DNA of 64,000 nucleotides from Prillingera fragicola. Its lineage: Eukaryota; Basidiomycota; Tremellomycetes; Trichosporonales; Trichosporonaceae. The notes under the pieces are model-generated. The model saw nothing but the letters and a program-made list of their open reading frames with translations. It searched no databases and had not been told where the DNA came from. A program made the translations under genes and the position numbers. Below are positions 1-12,782 of the stretch, piece by piece (the stretch's first letter is position 1; the number at the start of each line of letters is the position of its first letter). The stretch covers positions 992,001 to 1,056,000 of the forward strand of contig BEDY01000003.1 of the NCBI GenBank assembly GCA_002335605.1, given 5' to 3'.

Positions 1-2432
1 TTCAACCCACCCGATCCCATCCCCCCATCTGTTCTGTCGTCCCTAAACTATCAAGACTTTGTCGGATACGGCCAGTTGCCCAAGGAGCTCAAGGGCAAGT
101 GCAACGTAGCTCATGCTCGCTCCGGTGCCGGAAAGGAGGCGCTTGGCCGTGGAGCTGTCGGCACCCGTCGCGAGAGCGAGCCTCGATTCCGCAGTGACAA
201 AGACCGTGCAAGACATGCGTCGCAGTCGGCCGAGATCGAGGAGGAGACACCAGCGGGAGAGATTCCAAAGTACTATCGCAAGGTCGAGATCAAGTATTCG
301 CGATTCGGTGTGGAGGACTTTGACTTTGGCTTCTACAACCGCACATCGTTCAGTGGTCTCGAGACGGATATCACCAACTCGTACACCAACGCTCTCCTCC
401 AGGCTCTCCACTACACCCTCCCTATCCGGGCTGTCGCCAAAGCACATATCTGTGTCAACTGCCAGAAGGAGAACTGCCTCCTCTGCGAAGCTGGTTTCCT
501 TTTCCGCATGCTCGAGGACGCCAAGGGCACAAATTGCCAGGCCAGTAACTTTTCGCGCGCATTCAGTGCCACTCCTCAAGCTTCGGCACTCGGTCTGATT
601 GAAAGCCCCGACAAGTCGGTTGTTCTCAACACCCTAATTCAGAACTTTAACCGCTGGTTGCTCTCGACCTTTGCGACCGAGGCTGTCGTGGACGGCCACA
701 CGCCTCAGCTCCGGGCAATGTCAGTGGACAACCCCTCGGCTTCGAGCACGTCGGCCATTAACCAGGTCCTAGGTGTCGCCGTCAAGACGACCAACACTTG
801 CCTGTCGTGCCACCATGTAACAACACGGCAGTCGACGCTTCAGGCTATTGACCTGTCCTACCCTCGGCGATCCCAGGATGCGAGCTCGTTTGACGAGGTG
901 TTGCGCTCTGCTGTTGTCCGTGCCTCGAGCACCAAGGCAGCGTGCAGCAACTGCAAGATCTTTGCACCTCTAGACTCTCGGCGCGATCTTGCTTCCGTGC
1001 CAGAGACGAGCTTCCCACCAGTGCTTTCCGTCAACACCATGGTGACGACGTCTGAGCATCATGAGATCTGGCGCGACCGCTCTGAAGGAGGCAAGGTGCG
1101 CCACTACTTGCCACGCAAGGTGTGCTTCCGCACAGGGCCCAACGGCCGGGTTGTCACTGGCGACGGCAGCGACGGGATTGTGTACGAGGTCAAGTCGGTT
1201 GTTGTGCAGGTGCAGTCGTCGCCTGATAAGCCGTCGCATCTCATTTCGTTTGTCAAGGTGCCTCCAAGGGAGGATGAGGAGGAGCCCAAGTGGATCATGT
1301 TCAACGATTTCCTCGTGCGGCCCGTCCGCGAGGAGGAAGTGTTTTCATTCCCTGATGCTTGGAAGGTGCCTGCAGTCATCATCCTCGAGAGGACGGACAA
1401 TGCTTCTATCCTCAACTACAGCACCCTGCCCAAGGAACTCGACCACGAGGTCCTCTTCACCGACCACTCGATGGCATGGCACCGCCGCGCTTCCGCCATC
1501 AAGCATCAGGTGCTGAGCCCCGACGAGCTGCCTACCCCAGGGACGCTCATCTCGATCGACGCCGAGTTTGTTGCGCTGCAGCAAGAGGAGATGGAGTTTA
1601 GGTCTGATGGTACAAAGAAGATATTGCGACCCAGTCACATGTCGCTGGCTCGCGTGTCCGTGTTGCGTGGACCTGGGCCGTTGGAGTGTGTGCCATTCAT
1701 CGACGACTACATCCGGACGACGGAGACTGTCGCCGATTACTTGACAGAGTTTTCAGGTATCAAGGCTGGCGACTTGGACCCGAACAACTCTATTCATACC
1801 CTTGTGCCGCTCAAGGTCGCGTACAAAAAGCTGCGGCTGCTTGTCGACCTTGGGTGTATCTTTATTGGACACGGTCTTAGCAAGGACTTTAGGACGATTA
1901 GTGAGTGCTTTGCTGTGACTTTTGCTAACCAGGAGACATCTTTGTCCCGCCCGAGCAAGTCCTCGACACGGTCAACATTTATGTCATTCCCGGCCGGAGC
2001 CGCAAGCTGTCGCTCCGTTTCCTGACGTGGTTCCTGCTGAAAAAGGACATTCAGACAAAGGAGCACGACTCGATCGAAGATGCCCGCCACGCCTACTTGT
2101 TGTACAAAAAGTACAAGGCGTTCGAGGCAGACGGACGCTTCGAGGACGTCATGGAGGATATCTTTGTCGAGGGCCACAAGACAAACTTCAAGCCCAAGTC
2201 GGAGAGTGACAGGCCAATGACACCAAGCTCGTTCCCGCCCCTGCAGCAGGGGCAAGGATCGGCCCCGCCCTCGGCTGCGACATCGCCAACGCTCACACTC
2301 CAGCAACCCGCAGCCGGCCGTCCGAGGCCGTTCAAGCCCACTACAACTTCGCCCGTTGCGGCGCGCTCGGCGCAGTTGCCGTGGAGCTCACTCCCGCCTG
2401 CGTTTGTGCCGGGGCAGCCTAGGCGGTGGTAG
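1..2432 (+). CDS. PAN2: PAN2, catalytic subunit of the PAN2-PAN3 poly(A) nuclease (5' truncated)
   Basis: Partial gene: the reading frame is open from base 1, so the N-terminal WD40 part lies outside the window. Exons are <1-1900 and 1933-2432; about 800 codons are visible. The first half is the USP/UCH-like pseudo-hydrolase domain (Cys pairs CVNC and CLLC near window residues 143-155; TCLSC near 265). The C-terminal part is a DEDD-type 3'-5' exonuclease: DAEFV near residue 519 carries the first D and E, IGHGLSKDF gives the third acidic residue, and HDSIEDARHA the last. The reading across the 32-nt intron (GTGAGT donor, GCTAAC branch, CAG acceptor) restores the family sequence PPEQVLDTV. PAN2 with PAN3 starts cytoplasmic mRNA poly(A) shortening. 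The tail after residue 700 is Pro/Ser rich. It converges with DRS2. Confidence 0.96.
1901..1932 (+). other. 32-nt intron in PAN2
   Basis: Donor GTGAGT, branch-like GCTAAC and acceptor CAG in only 32 nt. Its removal shifts the frame by two and joins FRTI to RDIFVPPEQ, as expected for the PAN2 exonuclease. It is the shortest intron I can place with confidence in this window. Confidence 0.85.
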
Positions 2433-3221
2433 GGAGGATATGTAGGTGGGTATATGCATACCCATAAATCTGGTTCTGTTGCAGGGGGGTGAAGGTACAT
2501 AAGTAGGTACGGTAGGTAGCACTCAAGCGCAGTCAGTGATCGTGCAGTACGTCTCCATGAGGAGGGGGTGCCAGCCATAACGTAGACAGAACGAGAAGCC
2601 TTGAGCAAGAGGGACGCAACGTATAAAACTGATAAACGGCCACAGAGCAGAACAATGTGTACAAGGATACAGGCGGTAATACGTACAAGCGCAGATAGTC
2701 GACACGGGAGAACGAGCGAGAAAATATACGTCGCTGTACCCAAATCGAGGACATTGCGCGCGTCTGCTCTGGTCTTGGTATGCATCCAGACCCATCAGCA
2801 AAAAGATGATTGGTACCCTGACATCAGAAGGCAGTAGTGTATGGCCAGCGACATCTTGAGAGCACTTGTAGCAAGCCACAGAGGTGCCTCGGGCGAGGAA
2901 AGATTTAATGAGATGTAAACCCCGTAGGGTTGTAACGTATCTCACTACGTTAAGAACAGATACTACACATGATCATAGCCAAGAGAGGCTAGAGAGGATA
3001 CTGGACACGTACGAGGAAGAATGCACCGCGTACCAGCAGGCGTATATTAGTTTTCGGCATTATGGCATTGTGGCGATGACATCTTGCCCTGACTGAGGCA
3101 GGGTGGAGGTCATTCACCAGTATTGTCTGCCTCGATTCCTAGGCCATCGTTCTACACTGCCATGCATAGCCTAGCCACACCATGGAAACTCTATAAAATG
3201 GTGCTTAGAACACTGACGTCC
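2433..3221. other. Convergent 3' intergenic region, PAN2/DRS2
   Basis: Sits between two converging genes, so it should hold both 3' UTRs. Short ORFs here have no recognisable content and no gene-like composition. I see no repeat, tRNA or other element. Confidence 0.6.
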
Positions 3222-6200
3222 TTACAATCCAGAGGGGCGAGCGATACTCGTGTCGTAAGCGCGAATAAGTCGGGACTGCTCCTGGGTCGTGTTCTCGGTC
3301 TGGCTAAAGGCAAATCCACGCTGGCGGCGCATACGCTGGGTTGCGCGCACCTTTTTAATAGCCTTTTGGAACTGCTCCTGCCTGGGACGGTAGTCGGAGA
3401 GGTTGAATTTTTGAATCTCCTGCACGATGTGGTAAGGTGCCGGCCGGTAGGTGCGTTTGTAGTACTTCCACACATAGTCACGCAGGAGACAGAGGATGGG
3501 GAACAGGATGAGGACAAAGTAGAAGTTAACGTCGGTCCACAGGCGCGGCACGATGCCACGATAAGCAACGGAAAAGCGGAGCATGGGCGCGATCCAGGCG
3601 TAGAGCGGGAGGGCGACCATGGTAAACGCAAAGGATCCTGGAATGGCCGCGAGCGTATACTTTGTCCAGACATCCGAGATGAGAGCCGCCTTGCCCAGAA
3701 CAGTGAGCAGAATAGCCAGGTAAAGGGTCGTGCCCCAGACCCAGAGGCCACTGTTCTTGCCGTCCGATGCGAGGAGGTCGTGGGTGAACACAAGGCACGA
3801 AAAGGCAAACAAGATGACACTGTGATAGATAGCGTTGCCGACCCACATGAAGAAGGTGACTGGCGAGAAGTGGTAGTTTGACTGGCCAAGCTGGTACAAC
3901 TGCGGGTAGCGGTCAAGCATACGCGCACTGACAAACTGATCAAAGATGCCAATGACAAGCGGAGGCAGGATGGTGAAAATGACGTTGTAGAACGACATTG
4001 ACCAGCCTTCGAACGAGATTTGGCCGGAAAAGTCGTTGAACCAAGAGTACCAGAACAAGCACAGCGCAAAGGTAATGTTCTTGTAGAATGAGAACAAGAT
4101 GAGCTTGCACAGGCGCTGGTAACTCCAAGAACCGTGGACCAATAGCAACTTGCGCAGGAAGCGGAACTGCGAGATGGCAACGTCGGCCGAGCGAGCAGCC
4201 TGCAGTCCCTCGACTCCAGAGATTCCAACACCGATGTGGGCGGCCTGGATCATGCTGACATCGTTGGCACCGTCGCCGATAGCGAGCAGAGGTGTGCTGG
4301 TCGACTTCTTGACAAGCTTGACTACCAAAGCTTTCTGGAGGGGCGACACGCGGCAGCAGATGACAGCCTTGCACATGATGGCCAGCTCCAAGAGAGTATC
4401 CGAGCACTCTTTGTCAAGAGCAAAAGTCAAGCTCTTGCCATCTAACAGTCAGCGCGTGCCCAAAGCCTGCCCAACTCACCAATGATAAGAGCAAGCTCTT
4501 CGACATCACCGCCCATACGCTGGTTCTTGATTGCAAATAGGCGCTTGTTGAGCAGATCCACAGTCTCAGCCTGTGTCTCCGTATTGATGATGACGAGATT
4601 CATCGACTCGGAAATCAGACGGCATGACAGACCGATGTTGATGGCCGTCTCCTGACGGTCACCAGTAAGAATCCAGATCTTGATGCCGGCCTGCTGGAGT
4701 GTGTGGATCGTCTCAGGGACACCGTCCTGAAGACGGTCCTCAATAGCCGTCGCACCGAGAAGAACGAGGTTCTGCTCAATGATCTCGGCAACCTTGTCAA
4801 GTGCATCGGCGCGGTTAGTGAGCTGCGCAGCGGCATTGTCGTACAGCTGCGCCCACTCGCGGTACTCGGCCTCGGGAATGTCGCGGTAGGCAAGACAAAG
4901 CGTGCGGAGACCCTCGGTGGCATAGTCCTCCAGATGGACCAGTGTCGCCTCGGCAAACTCCTGCTTGGGGGCGAGGCGCTCGTAAATGACCGTGTCAGCA
5001 CCCTTGGTGAAGAGCTGGATGCGGCCGTCGGGAGCACGGACAACGGTCGACATGCGCTTGCGCGACGAGTTGAACTCGCAAATGTTGAGAATCTCGTACT
5101 CCTCCTTGTTGCCGTCGACCTCGATAAAGACCGACTTGGGCTTGCGGGTGGTGAAGCGGTAGCCCAAAATCTCAGCACCAGACACCAGTGCAGCCTCATC
5201 AGGACTCGACGCCTGGTAGACCATCTTGCCCTCCTTGACCTCGGGAATGACAGTGTGACAAACGGCCAGCAGAGCCAGGAACTGACGGATGACCGACCCT
5301 TCCTCGCTGTCGTCGTAGACACGCTGGCGGAGGACATCAAACGACTTTTGTCCCTGATCCCTCTTGTTGTCGTCGACGACTTGAGCGTACATGGTGCCAA
5401 AGATGGAGCACTCGCGGAACTCCATCTCGTTGCAGGTGAGGGTACCCGTCTTATCCGAGAAGATGTAGGAAATTTGCCCAAGCTCCTCGACAAGTGACGA
5501 AGTGCGGCACATTGCTGGCGTGTCCGTAGGTGCGTAGTACATGTCGAGATCCGAGTTGATAAACGACGCTTGCTGGAACTTGACGACTTCCATGGTCATG
5601 ATCAGTGAGATGGGAATGAGGTTGTTGTAGAGAATGATAAACGTGAGAAAGTTTTCGACAAACTGGCGAGCCTTGTTGGGCATGCGGTTCGCGAGTTCGA
5701 GGTACCATGTCTCGTGGGAGAAGAACCAAGCGCGGATGACACTTCCAATGGTCGACACCAGTGACAATATCAGAAGGAGGATGAAGAGGAACAGAATCTG
5801 CTTGTTGACCTGCTTCTCGACTGCGGTGCGCTTGATGGGCGCCTCAGTCGCGTTTCGCATGAGCTTGGTCTGGTGGCCGGCGTTGACGACGATACCGTAC
5901 ACCCAGCTTGTGTTACGGAGCTGTGCACCACGCAAGAGAATCTGGTTGGGGCCAACAGGAACCTTGGTCGGTGCCAAGCCAGGCTGGGCCTGCGAGAGGT
6001 TGAAGGTGGCATCGTAGGTGTAGAGCGAGTCGTTGGGTGCCTCGGACATGAGGTGTCCACGGAGCATGGATACTGCCTGAGGGGTGGTAAGGTTGGCGGT
6101 GCCGGGATTGGCCTGCTTGATCTTTAGGTTTGTCTCGCCGTCAAGATTGGCAGTCTCGACGTACGCCAGACCTTCTGGCTCACTACTGCTGATGAGGACC

Positions 6201-7268
6201 ATGTCGGCGGGGATAAACCCATCGGACTCGAGACGGATAATGTCGCCAACACGAATCTTCTTCCATGGGCGGGTCTCAAACTGCTGGTTGACAAGTACCA
6301 TTGCCTTGCTGCCGTTGAGGTATCGGTCCTGGGCGTGGCGCTTGAGATCTTCCTTGATCTCCTTGAAAGCACTGGCAATCAAGACAACAGCGAGGGGCAC
6401 AATCGTCGTGTATCGACCGGTGGGCGACACATTAGGGACCTGCTGGATACAGGCCGTGAAGAGGAAGAACAAGTTTGCAGACCGAGAGAATTCACTGTAG
6501 AGGAACTTTGGAAGGAAGGTGATCGGGCCGTACTTGCCAGTCATGACAGAGTTGCCCTCGTATCCCTTCATCTTGTTGCCTTGTGGGTCGTTCAAGAGCA
6601 CCTCCCGAGGCATACCGTCAAACTTGCTCTTACGACCGAGCATGGCGTTGAGACCAAAGGTCCAGTCGACATCGTTGACATAGTTCTCCTTGAACCGCTG
6701 CCACTTGCTTCGCTTATACCGTCCAGCGTAGGGGCCGTCGGTCTGCGCCGCGAACGAGTATGCGACCGGGCCTTCGTCGTCTTCGAATGGATCAATCGCT
6801 CCAGACCGGCCTCCATAGCTGCCGCTAGGCTTACTATCAGGTCCTGAATCAAACCCCGCTGGCGCCACTCCCTCGTGGGCAAACGGTGCGTCGGCGTCAA
6901 ACAGCGATGGGTTGGACGCTCCGAACCCTCCTCGTGTCGACGACCCTGCAGCAGGCCCCAGGTATCCGGACCCCGACTGCTGCACCGGCGCTCCAAAGTC
7001 GTCGTCACTAGAATGGTCAGCCTTGCCCCTGCCAACCAACATTCCTTTCCCCTGGTAAAACTCACTCGTCAAAGAATGGATCCAGAGCGTAGCCCTGTCG
7101 GCCTTCGCCCTGCGAGCTGCTCGCGCCCGCCCCCTGCGCCCGGGCCGAAGAGCTCGCTCCCATATCCATCAATCCCGGCTCGGCGTCGTCTCCAAAGGGA
7201 TCGTTCATTCCCGCCGCCTTTTGGGGCTGCGGAGCCAGAATGTCGTCGAATGGGTTGCTGCCCGACAT
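3222..7268 (-). CDS. DRS2: DRS2-type P4-ATPase phospholipid flippase
   Basis: Exons on the minus strand are 7268-7066, 7007-4480 and 4441-3222, giving 1316 residues, close to the usual Drs2 length. P4-ATPases move phosphatidylserine and phosphatidylethanolamine to the cytosolic leaflet of trans-Golgi and endosomal membranes. Visible signatures are DGETNLKIK in the actuator region, the phosphorylation site DKTGTLT (about residue 584), IDGKSLTFAL rebuilt exactly across the 38-nt intron, and the hinge GDGANDVSMIQAAHIGVGI, followed by C-terminal membrane segments. The N-terminal 130 residues are low-complexity and carry NPF and repeated DPF tripeptides. The start ATG at 7268 is the first in the exon that splices in frame. 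The family usually needs a Cdc50 partner, which is not in the window. Confidence 0.96.
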
Positions 7269-7958
7269 TGTCTCGGTGGTAAAGAGCTCAGAGGTTGGAG
7301 AGTGGGCCCTCGTGGGGCAGTCGTAGTTTTGTGCGTGTACTGATCGTAGTGTGTGAATGGGGCGAGGTCCGGGTGGCCAACGCTGTGAGAGGCAAGCAGT
7401 GTGTAATGGGTATACGCAGACGTCAAGTTGCAGATCAAGTCGGCTGCACCGGACGCCGCGCGAGGCGATGTAATCGACAAGCCGGGGACACGCTGCGCGC
7501 CTGGAATCGAGATTTGATCCCGCCGCCACGTAAACAGCGCTATTAACAAGTTGATCCAGGGGTGGTCTCGCGACCTTGCATACATATGCATGCCCGGGCG
7601 AGAAGCATGAGGAGCGAGATGTAGTGACCAATTAGTAGTGACAAGGCAGGGCAAATTGCAGAGAAACTAACTTAAGAGGAAGGAAGGCCCCTCCTTAGAC
7701 ATGTGTGCCACGGCCAATATTCTATCGATCAAAGGACCGACTTGTGGAATACCTATGGTGACAGACTCTGCACATAAAGCACAGCTGGACGTGTGCAGTG
7801 ACACAGATGTGGCTAGTATTATGCATCGACAGTGTAGCGAATGTGTTTCCTATCGATTCGTGGCTTATGCTTGCGGATACAATGAGAGACTGGGAGCGGT
7901 ACAACGAGAGAGAATGTGTGGGGTGTTGGGAGATGATTAAAGTGCAGTGATGTGTCGC
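7269..7958. other. Intergenic, DRS2 promoter and LDB17 3' end
   Basis: Upstream region of DRS2 and downstream region of the next minus-strand gene. No convincing ORF, RNA gene or repeat seen. Confidence 0.5.
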
Positions 7959-10092
7959 TCAAGCCGTGAATGTGATCCACCCACTCGGCTCGACCTCGAT
8001 AATAGGCGGCGGCACACCCCGCTCACCCACCTTGACGAGATCGTCCTTGCCATTGAAAGACAGGGGCGGGCCGTCGTCACCCGACGTAGAATACATGCTG
8101 CTGCTACTCGCAGTAGAATGCTTACGCTGTGGCGGCGCAGGCGCTTTCCGTCGGCGTGGGGCGCCATTTGGCGGCGTCGACCCACGCTCGCCATCGGTAG
8201 GAGATGTGATCGAGTTGAACGACGCCGCGCTCGGTGGACGCTCTATCGCCCCCGACACATCAACAAGAGATGTGGTGCGTACGTCGCGGTTCGCGTACAC
8301 ACCGGCTGGGAGGGCGGCAGCCACCGAGTCGAGGGATAATGGCGACAAGGCGGCTTCAGGTGATAGTCGATTACACTCGCGGAAGGCACGAGTGGTGGAG
8401 GGGGCCTCTGGCTCGCGGGGCGCGGCCTTCGCCTCAGCAAGGCAACGCTCAACGAGACGCTTGGTAGTGATACCAATGTCGTGAATGTGCTCGTTGGAAA
8501 CGAGGGATTGAAGAATTAGTTTGATCTGTGGGCGCTTGTATGGGTCGTTTCGGAGCTGAGTATGGCACAGCAGTGGGTATAGCACGCGCAGGTACGTGTG
8601 TCGAAGGGCCTCGTGTTCCTCGGGGAGGTCAACGAGCTCGCGGATAAACACGTCGAGTAGCACCCGCAGGTCGTTGGTGAAAAAATACTCTTGCGTTCCT
8701 GGGGTTGTGAAAAGGAGGTATAGAATCTTGAGAATGAGCAGCTGCAAGCACAGACCCTCTGGTGTGTTCTCGGCCCGATTCAAAATAAAGATGACGTTTT
8801 CGCCAAAAGTCTTACTGGAACCGAGGCGTCTCATCAAAACGACGAGAACACGATTATGTTTCTTGGCATCTTCGGGGCTTTCCTCCACTGCAAATGATGC
8901 GGGGGCTGGAGACGCAGAGTGTGCACGGGGACGTGGGCGCTCACACTCTGCGGGGGCGGGCAGATGCACGGCCGACGACGAGTGTGGATTTGAGCCCTCT
9001 TTGTGGACGCCCTTCCGATGCTTCGCGGGCAATGTGGCGACCATGAACTGCTCGTTGAGGGCGACAATGAGCTCAATGACGGCGTAGTTGAGCCGCTCAT
9101 CCTGTTGGTCACGCGTTGTTTCCACTAGGTCGAACAGATGATCAATAAAGGTATCGTCAAACTGGGCGAGTTCGTTGTGATCCAACTTCTGAACTCGGCA
9201 CACCTCGTACATCAGATGAGTCGCCGGAAGGCGAAGTCGGCTTTCGATCGGCGGCAGACCCAAGACAAAGTTCTGACAAGTTAGCCTCGGCGCACCGCCC
9301 CCAATCACCGCTGACGTACCTCTTCATAGTCAAGTCCCACAATTTCACCTAGAGTGGGCAGCAATTTGCGCCATTTTCGGTGGGAGCGGAATAAGCTAGG
9401 ATGGCGTTGCCCATAGAACATGATCATGTAGTACCAGATGTACAGCTCGTGTGGATTGGTATTCTGCTGTCAGCTAGCAGCGAGGCTTTGAAACTCACTT
9501 CTTGGGCATCTCCCATCATTATTCCGACCATGCGCTCGTAATGATACTCAAACAGCTCGCTGTCGAGAACCATGTTGATGGCGGCAGCCATCTCGGTAGC
9601 GTCTCGGAGATACAAGTCTAGCGTCGTCAGCCCACCATCCGCCCACCAAATGCGTCCACAACTAAGTTGTGCCCTCGCCGATCCCGCCAGCTTTGGCGGG
9701 CAGCGACGTCATACAGCAACCTTGAACTCACCATGATACGCTCCGCAAAATGTCACAAACATGCGCAAAGTGTTATCCAACTCGGTGAGGGAATATTTCT
9801 GGGGAAGCGTCACGAGCCCTTCGATCTCGGTCCAGAACCCCTCTCGCGAGTCAACACGAGTGTACACATCCCCGCTAGACCCAGGTACTGGTGCAGGCTC
9901 GACCGAGCTCAAGCTCATGACAGTACTAGTCGCAGACGCCGCCGGAGCCCGCTCTGAGCCTCCTGCAGCGGCCTCCACACCGGTATCGCGTGAGCGGCGG
10001 CGGTGGTGGTGCGCCCGGCTACCTGCGTGGGGGTAGACACTCAAAGTGTCGCGAGCTTGCGAGTGCGCATGTGATGGTGGATCGCGAGGCAT
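7959..10092 (-). CDS. LDB17: Ldb17/Dip1/SPIN90 family actin regulator
   Basis: Minus-strand exons 10092-9732, 9617-9499, 9463-9320 and 9272-7959 give 645 residues (646 if the upstream AG of a tandem CAGCAG acceptor is used). Residues about 120-480 form the all-helical SPIN90/Ldb17 leucine-rich domain, with the conserved stretches LYIWYYMIMFYGQRHPS, TRDQQDERLNYAVIELIVAL and LRHTYLRVLYPLLCHTQL. In yeasts these proteins act at cortical actin patches; fission yeast Dip1 activates Arp2/3 complex without a pre-existing filament during endocytosis. The C-terminal tail is Ser/Pro rich and contains PAPPQRK, a likely SH3-binding site, as in Ldb17. The N-terminal 60 residues are basic and low complexity. 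I am sure of the family and infer the role. Confidence 0.9.
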
Positions 10093-10731
10093 GCTGCCTA
10101 GGGTTGAGACGGAAGAAAGCGCAAGCGACGGCGACGGAGCAATCAGCCGCAGACGCTGGGGTGGGCGGGGCGGCGGCCTTGTTCGGCGCTGCGAGGACTG
10201 GCGATAGTGGGTGCCGAAAGTGAAGCAAGATTGTTGACCAGGACAAGATGCAAAACGTGCAGGAGCGGAGCAATGTAAAGTCTATGAATGCGATGCTGAT
10301 TATTAACGTGGAAAGAGAGATAGGTAGAGCGGCAACAATGTCCAAGTTGGGAGGAGAGACTACTGCGGCCACTCGTCTCCGCCGTGATGCTCAGCACCGG
10401 ACATGGCCAGCGCAAGGCCCTAACGCCCTGAACTTATGCGGCCCTTCCTTTTATGCCATTCATCAACAAATCCGATATTACTGTTACATTACCCAAGTCT
10501 ATCCGCAGGTCTCATCTACCAGTAACGACCTCTATGACTCGACCACAAGCAAATAATGACCCTTGCAAACGCTGTGTGTGGCACAATACGCACTGCGCTC
10601 AACCAGCATTACCGAAGGAAGACATCACATTTGCCACCTCCGAGATTCAAGTCGTGCCCTGACCGGCCCGGAGGCACCGCACCGAATGGGTCTGAGACAG
10701 CCAAGCTTTGCCTTGCAACACCGAGGTTCCG
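10093..10731. other. Intergenic, LDB17 promoter and F-box gene 3' end
   Basis: GC-rich near 10150-10190, otherwise unremarkable. Small ORFs overlap on both strands without recognisable content. Confidence 0.5.
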
Positions 10732-12428
10732 TCAACGACGGTTGAGAATGAACGTCCCCTCGTAGCCCACATAGTCTTCGCTGGTGAACGTATCACGCCA
10801 GCGACCAACCATCATGTCGTCGCTCACCACGTACCCGCGATACACCCACTTGCCACGCTGATACGGCGCATACTCTTTGACGAGGTAGAGCAAGCCGTCC
10901 CAGATACGAACGTGGCCACTGATGACAAAACGCCCCCAGGCGCTGTGTCCAAGGCCCGTGACAAGAAGACCAAGACCAGTGTCGCTTGCCTCGGCTGCTG
11001 CAAGCTCGCCATCCACCTCCGCCTCCGGGACAGCCTCGTACCCATCGAGAGCCTCGAGCTGGCGTGCCAGTGCATCTTCAATCATGGCGTCCTCGGGTGA
11101 CGTCCCCTTTGGGCGGTCCAACAGGGGGTCGGCGGCGAAGGGACGCAGGTTGGTCTTGAAACCGGCATTGGTCATGGGTCCGGTGAGGGGCAAGCCAGGT
11201 CGCGTCGATGACCCAGCGGCATAGCCGGGAGTGGGGCGCACAAAGGTCTCGCGCAGCTTCCACACCTGGGCCTGTTCGCCATATGGTCCCTGGAAGATCG
11301 CCTTGACGTGGCCTTGGAGCATGTCGCGAAAGGCGTCAAAGTCGAGAAAGGTGAAGTTGCCCTCCCAGCAACCGCTGAACACGCCACGCCACGCAGAAAT
11401 GGGGCGCCCCGGACTCCTCTTGCCGTCCGTGCATGCCTTGAGGCGCTCAAAGTCGGCGTCATGCGACAATGACTGCAGCGCTGCGCGAGGAGGTGCGCGA
11501 AAGTCGGGATCCTCGACCTCGGCACCGTAATCAAGTGGCGAGGCTGGCGAAGGCGAGCGCTCGTTCTCCGCCTTTTGGGCTCCACTGAAGAAGCGAAGCA
11601 TTGCAGCATGTGACAGAACAGGGTGCGACAGCTGAATAGCGCGTCCGTAGTAAGGAAGCGCTTGGCCCCGAGCCTGGGGATTCCGGTCGACTGTAAATGG
11701 GCCTGGCGAGTAGGGATTGTCCTTGGTAGGGCACGGGTCTGGAAGATGTGCCAAAGTCCATGGTGCAAAGAAGAGATCATATTTGTGTGCTGCGAACACG
11801 TACGGCCGTAATGACTGAAGGGATTTTGATGAGGCATAACCTGCTGTTAGCACATGATCTCTTCTCGGAGACGCACTGTAGTCGTCAAGGAACCACGAGA
11901 TCCACATGGCAAGGGCATCAACGATCCGCTCAGGCGGATATTCAGAAGAATCGGCCGATGCAAGTGTACGCAGATGAAATGCTTCTATCAAGGGCACCAT
12001 GTCAACACTAGGTCCAACTGGCTTGGGGAGCAAGAGGCGCTGGAGATTCTTTCCATCTGCGGCGTCAGCGTGTGCGATAAGAGGACGGACCACCCACCAT
12101 TCTCAAGGAGCATGAGATACACAACCCAGAGATCGGAGGCGAGTGGATCTGCTCCGGATCGTGAAAGCCGGGTGAGCGCCCGGGTACGAGTCCGCAGCTC
12201 GGACACGAGATCACGCGAGCTTGGCGCCTGGCCTAGTCGCCTCCGAGCAGCTGCCGTGTCATATTGTTGTCGAAAGACTTCTGCGTAGAGATTTGGGTTG
12301 GCCTGTGGCGATACTGCGCTGTGAACGGACACGCAAGTCCGAAGAAGGTTGACTGGAGGTGCTCCGGATTCGAGAACGAGGTGAAGAGCGACCTGCGAGA
12401 GGACTTCGGAGGGGAGAATGTGAAGCAT
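10732..12428 (-). CDS. F-box-like protein of unknown target
   Basis: Exons on the minus strand are 12428-12098 and 12056-10732, giving 551 residues. The 41-nt intron (GTGGGT donor, CTGAC branch, GCAG end) joins LMLLEN to DGKNLQRLLL. The first 45 residues, beginning LPSEVLSQVALHLVL and followed by a run of small hydrophobic and Leu residues, look like an F-box, which would dock to Skp1 in an SCF ubiquitin ligase. The rest has no repeats I recognise; it is rich in Trp and aromatic residues near the C-terminus (FVISGHVRIWDGLLYLVKEY), a pattern seen in uncharacterised fungal F-box proteins. The substrate cannot be told from sequence. It is divergent from the complex I gene, 354 bp away. Confidence 0.7.
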
Positions 12429-12782
12429 TGGCGGCAGCTGGGGTAAATGTGAGAATTGCGCGCGAATGGTCCTTATCGGGTGCGATGATGGGTGATGATA
12501 TCGCAGAGCCCGAGAAGGGGGCGGCTTGGAGATGGACTTTGAGAAGAAGTCGTGCTCATGTCTTGTCGGTTCCTCCGGCAAGGTGATATTTGCGGGGTCT
12601 CCACCAGGCACCCACTTCCGAAGTGCCACACCCTATAAAATCCGATTCTCCGTCACCCAGGTTGACGTCTGCTCCCGCCTGCACAATGAACGAACCCTCA
12701 TTCGAGCCACTGCTACCTCAGAGTGCAGACTGAACAAGGATCCTTCTGTTGCATCGTAGACACTAGTAGCCCGCACAACACA
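12429..12782. promoter_or_regulatory. Divergent promoter, F-box gene and complex I 51 kDa gene
   Basis: This 354-bp gap between two divergent start codons must hold both promoters. A TATAAA at 12634-12639 lies about 150 bp upstream of the complex I start codon. It is a plausible TATA element; the assignment is inference. Confidence 0.45.
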
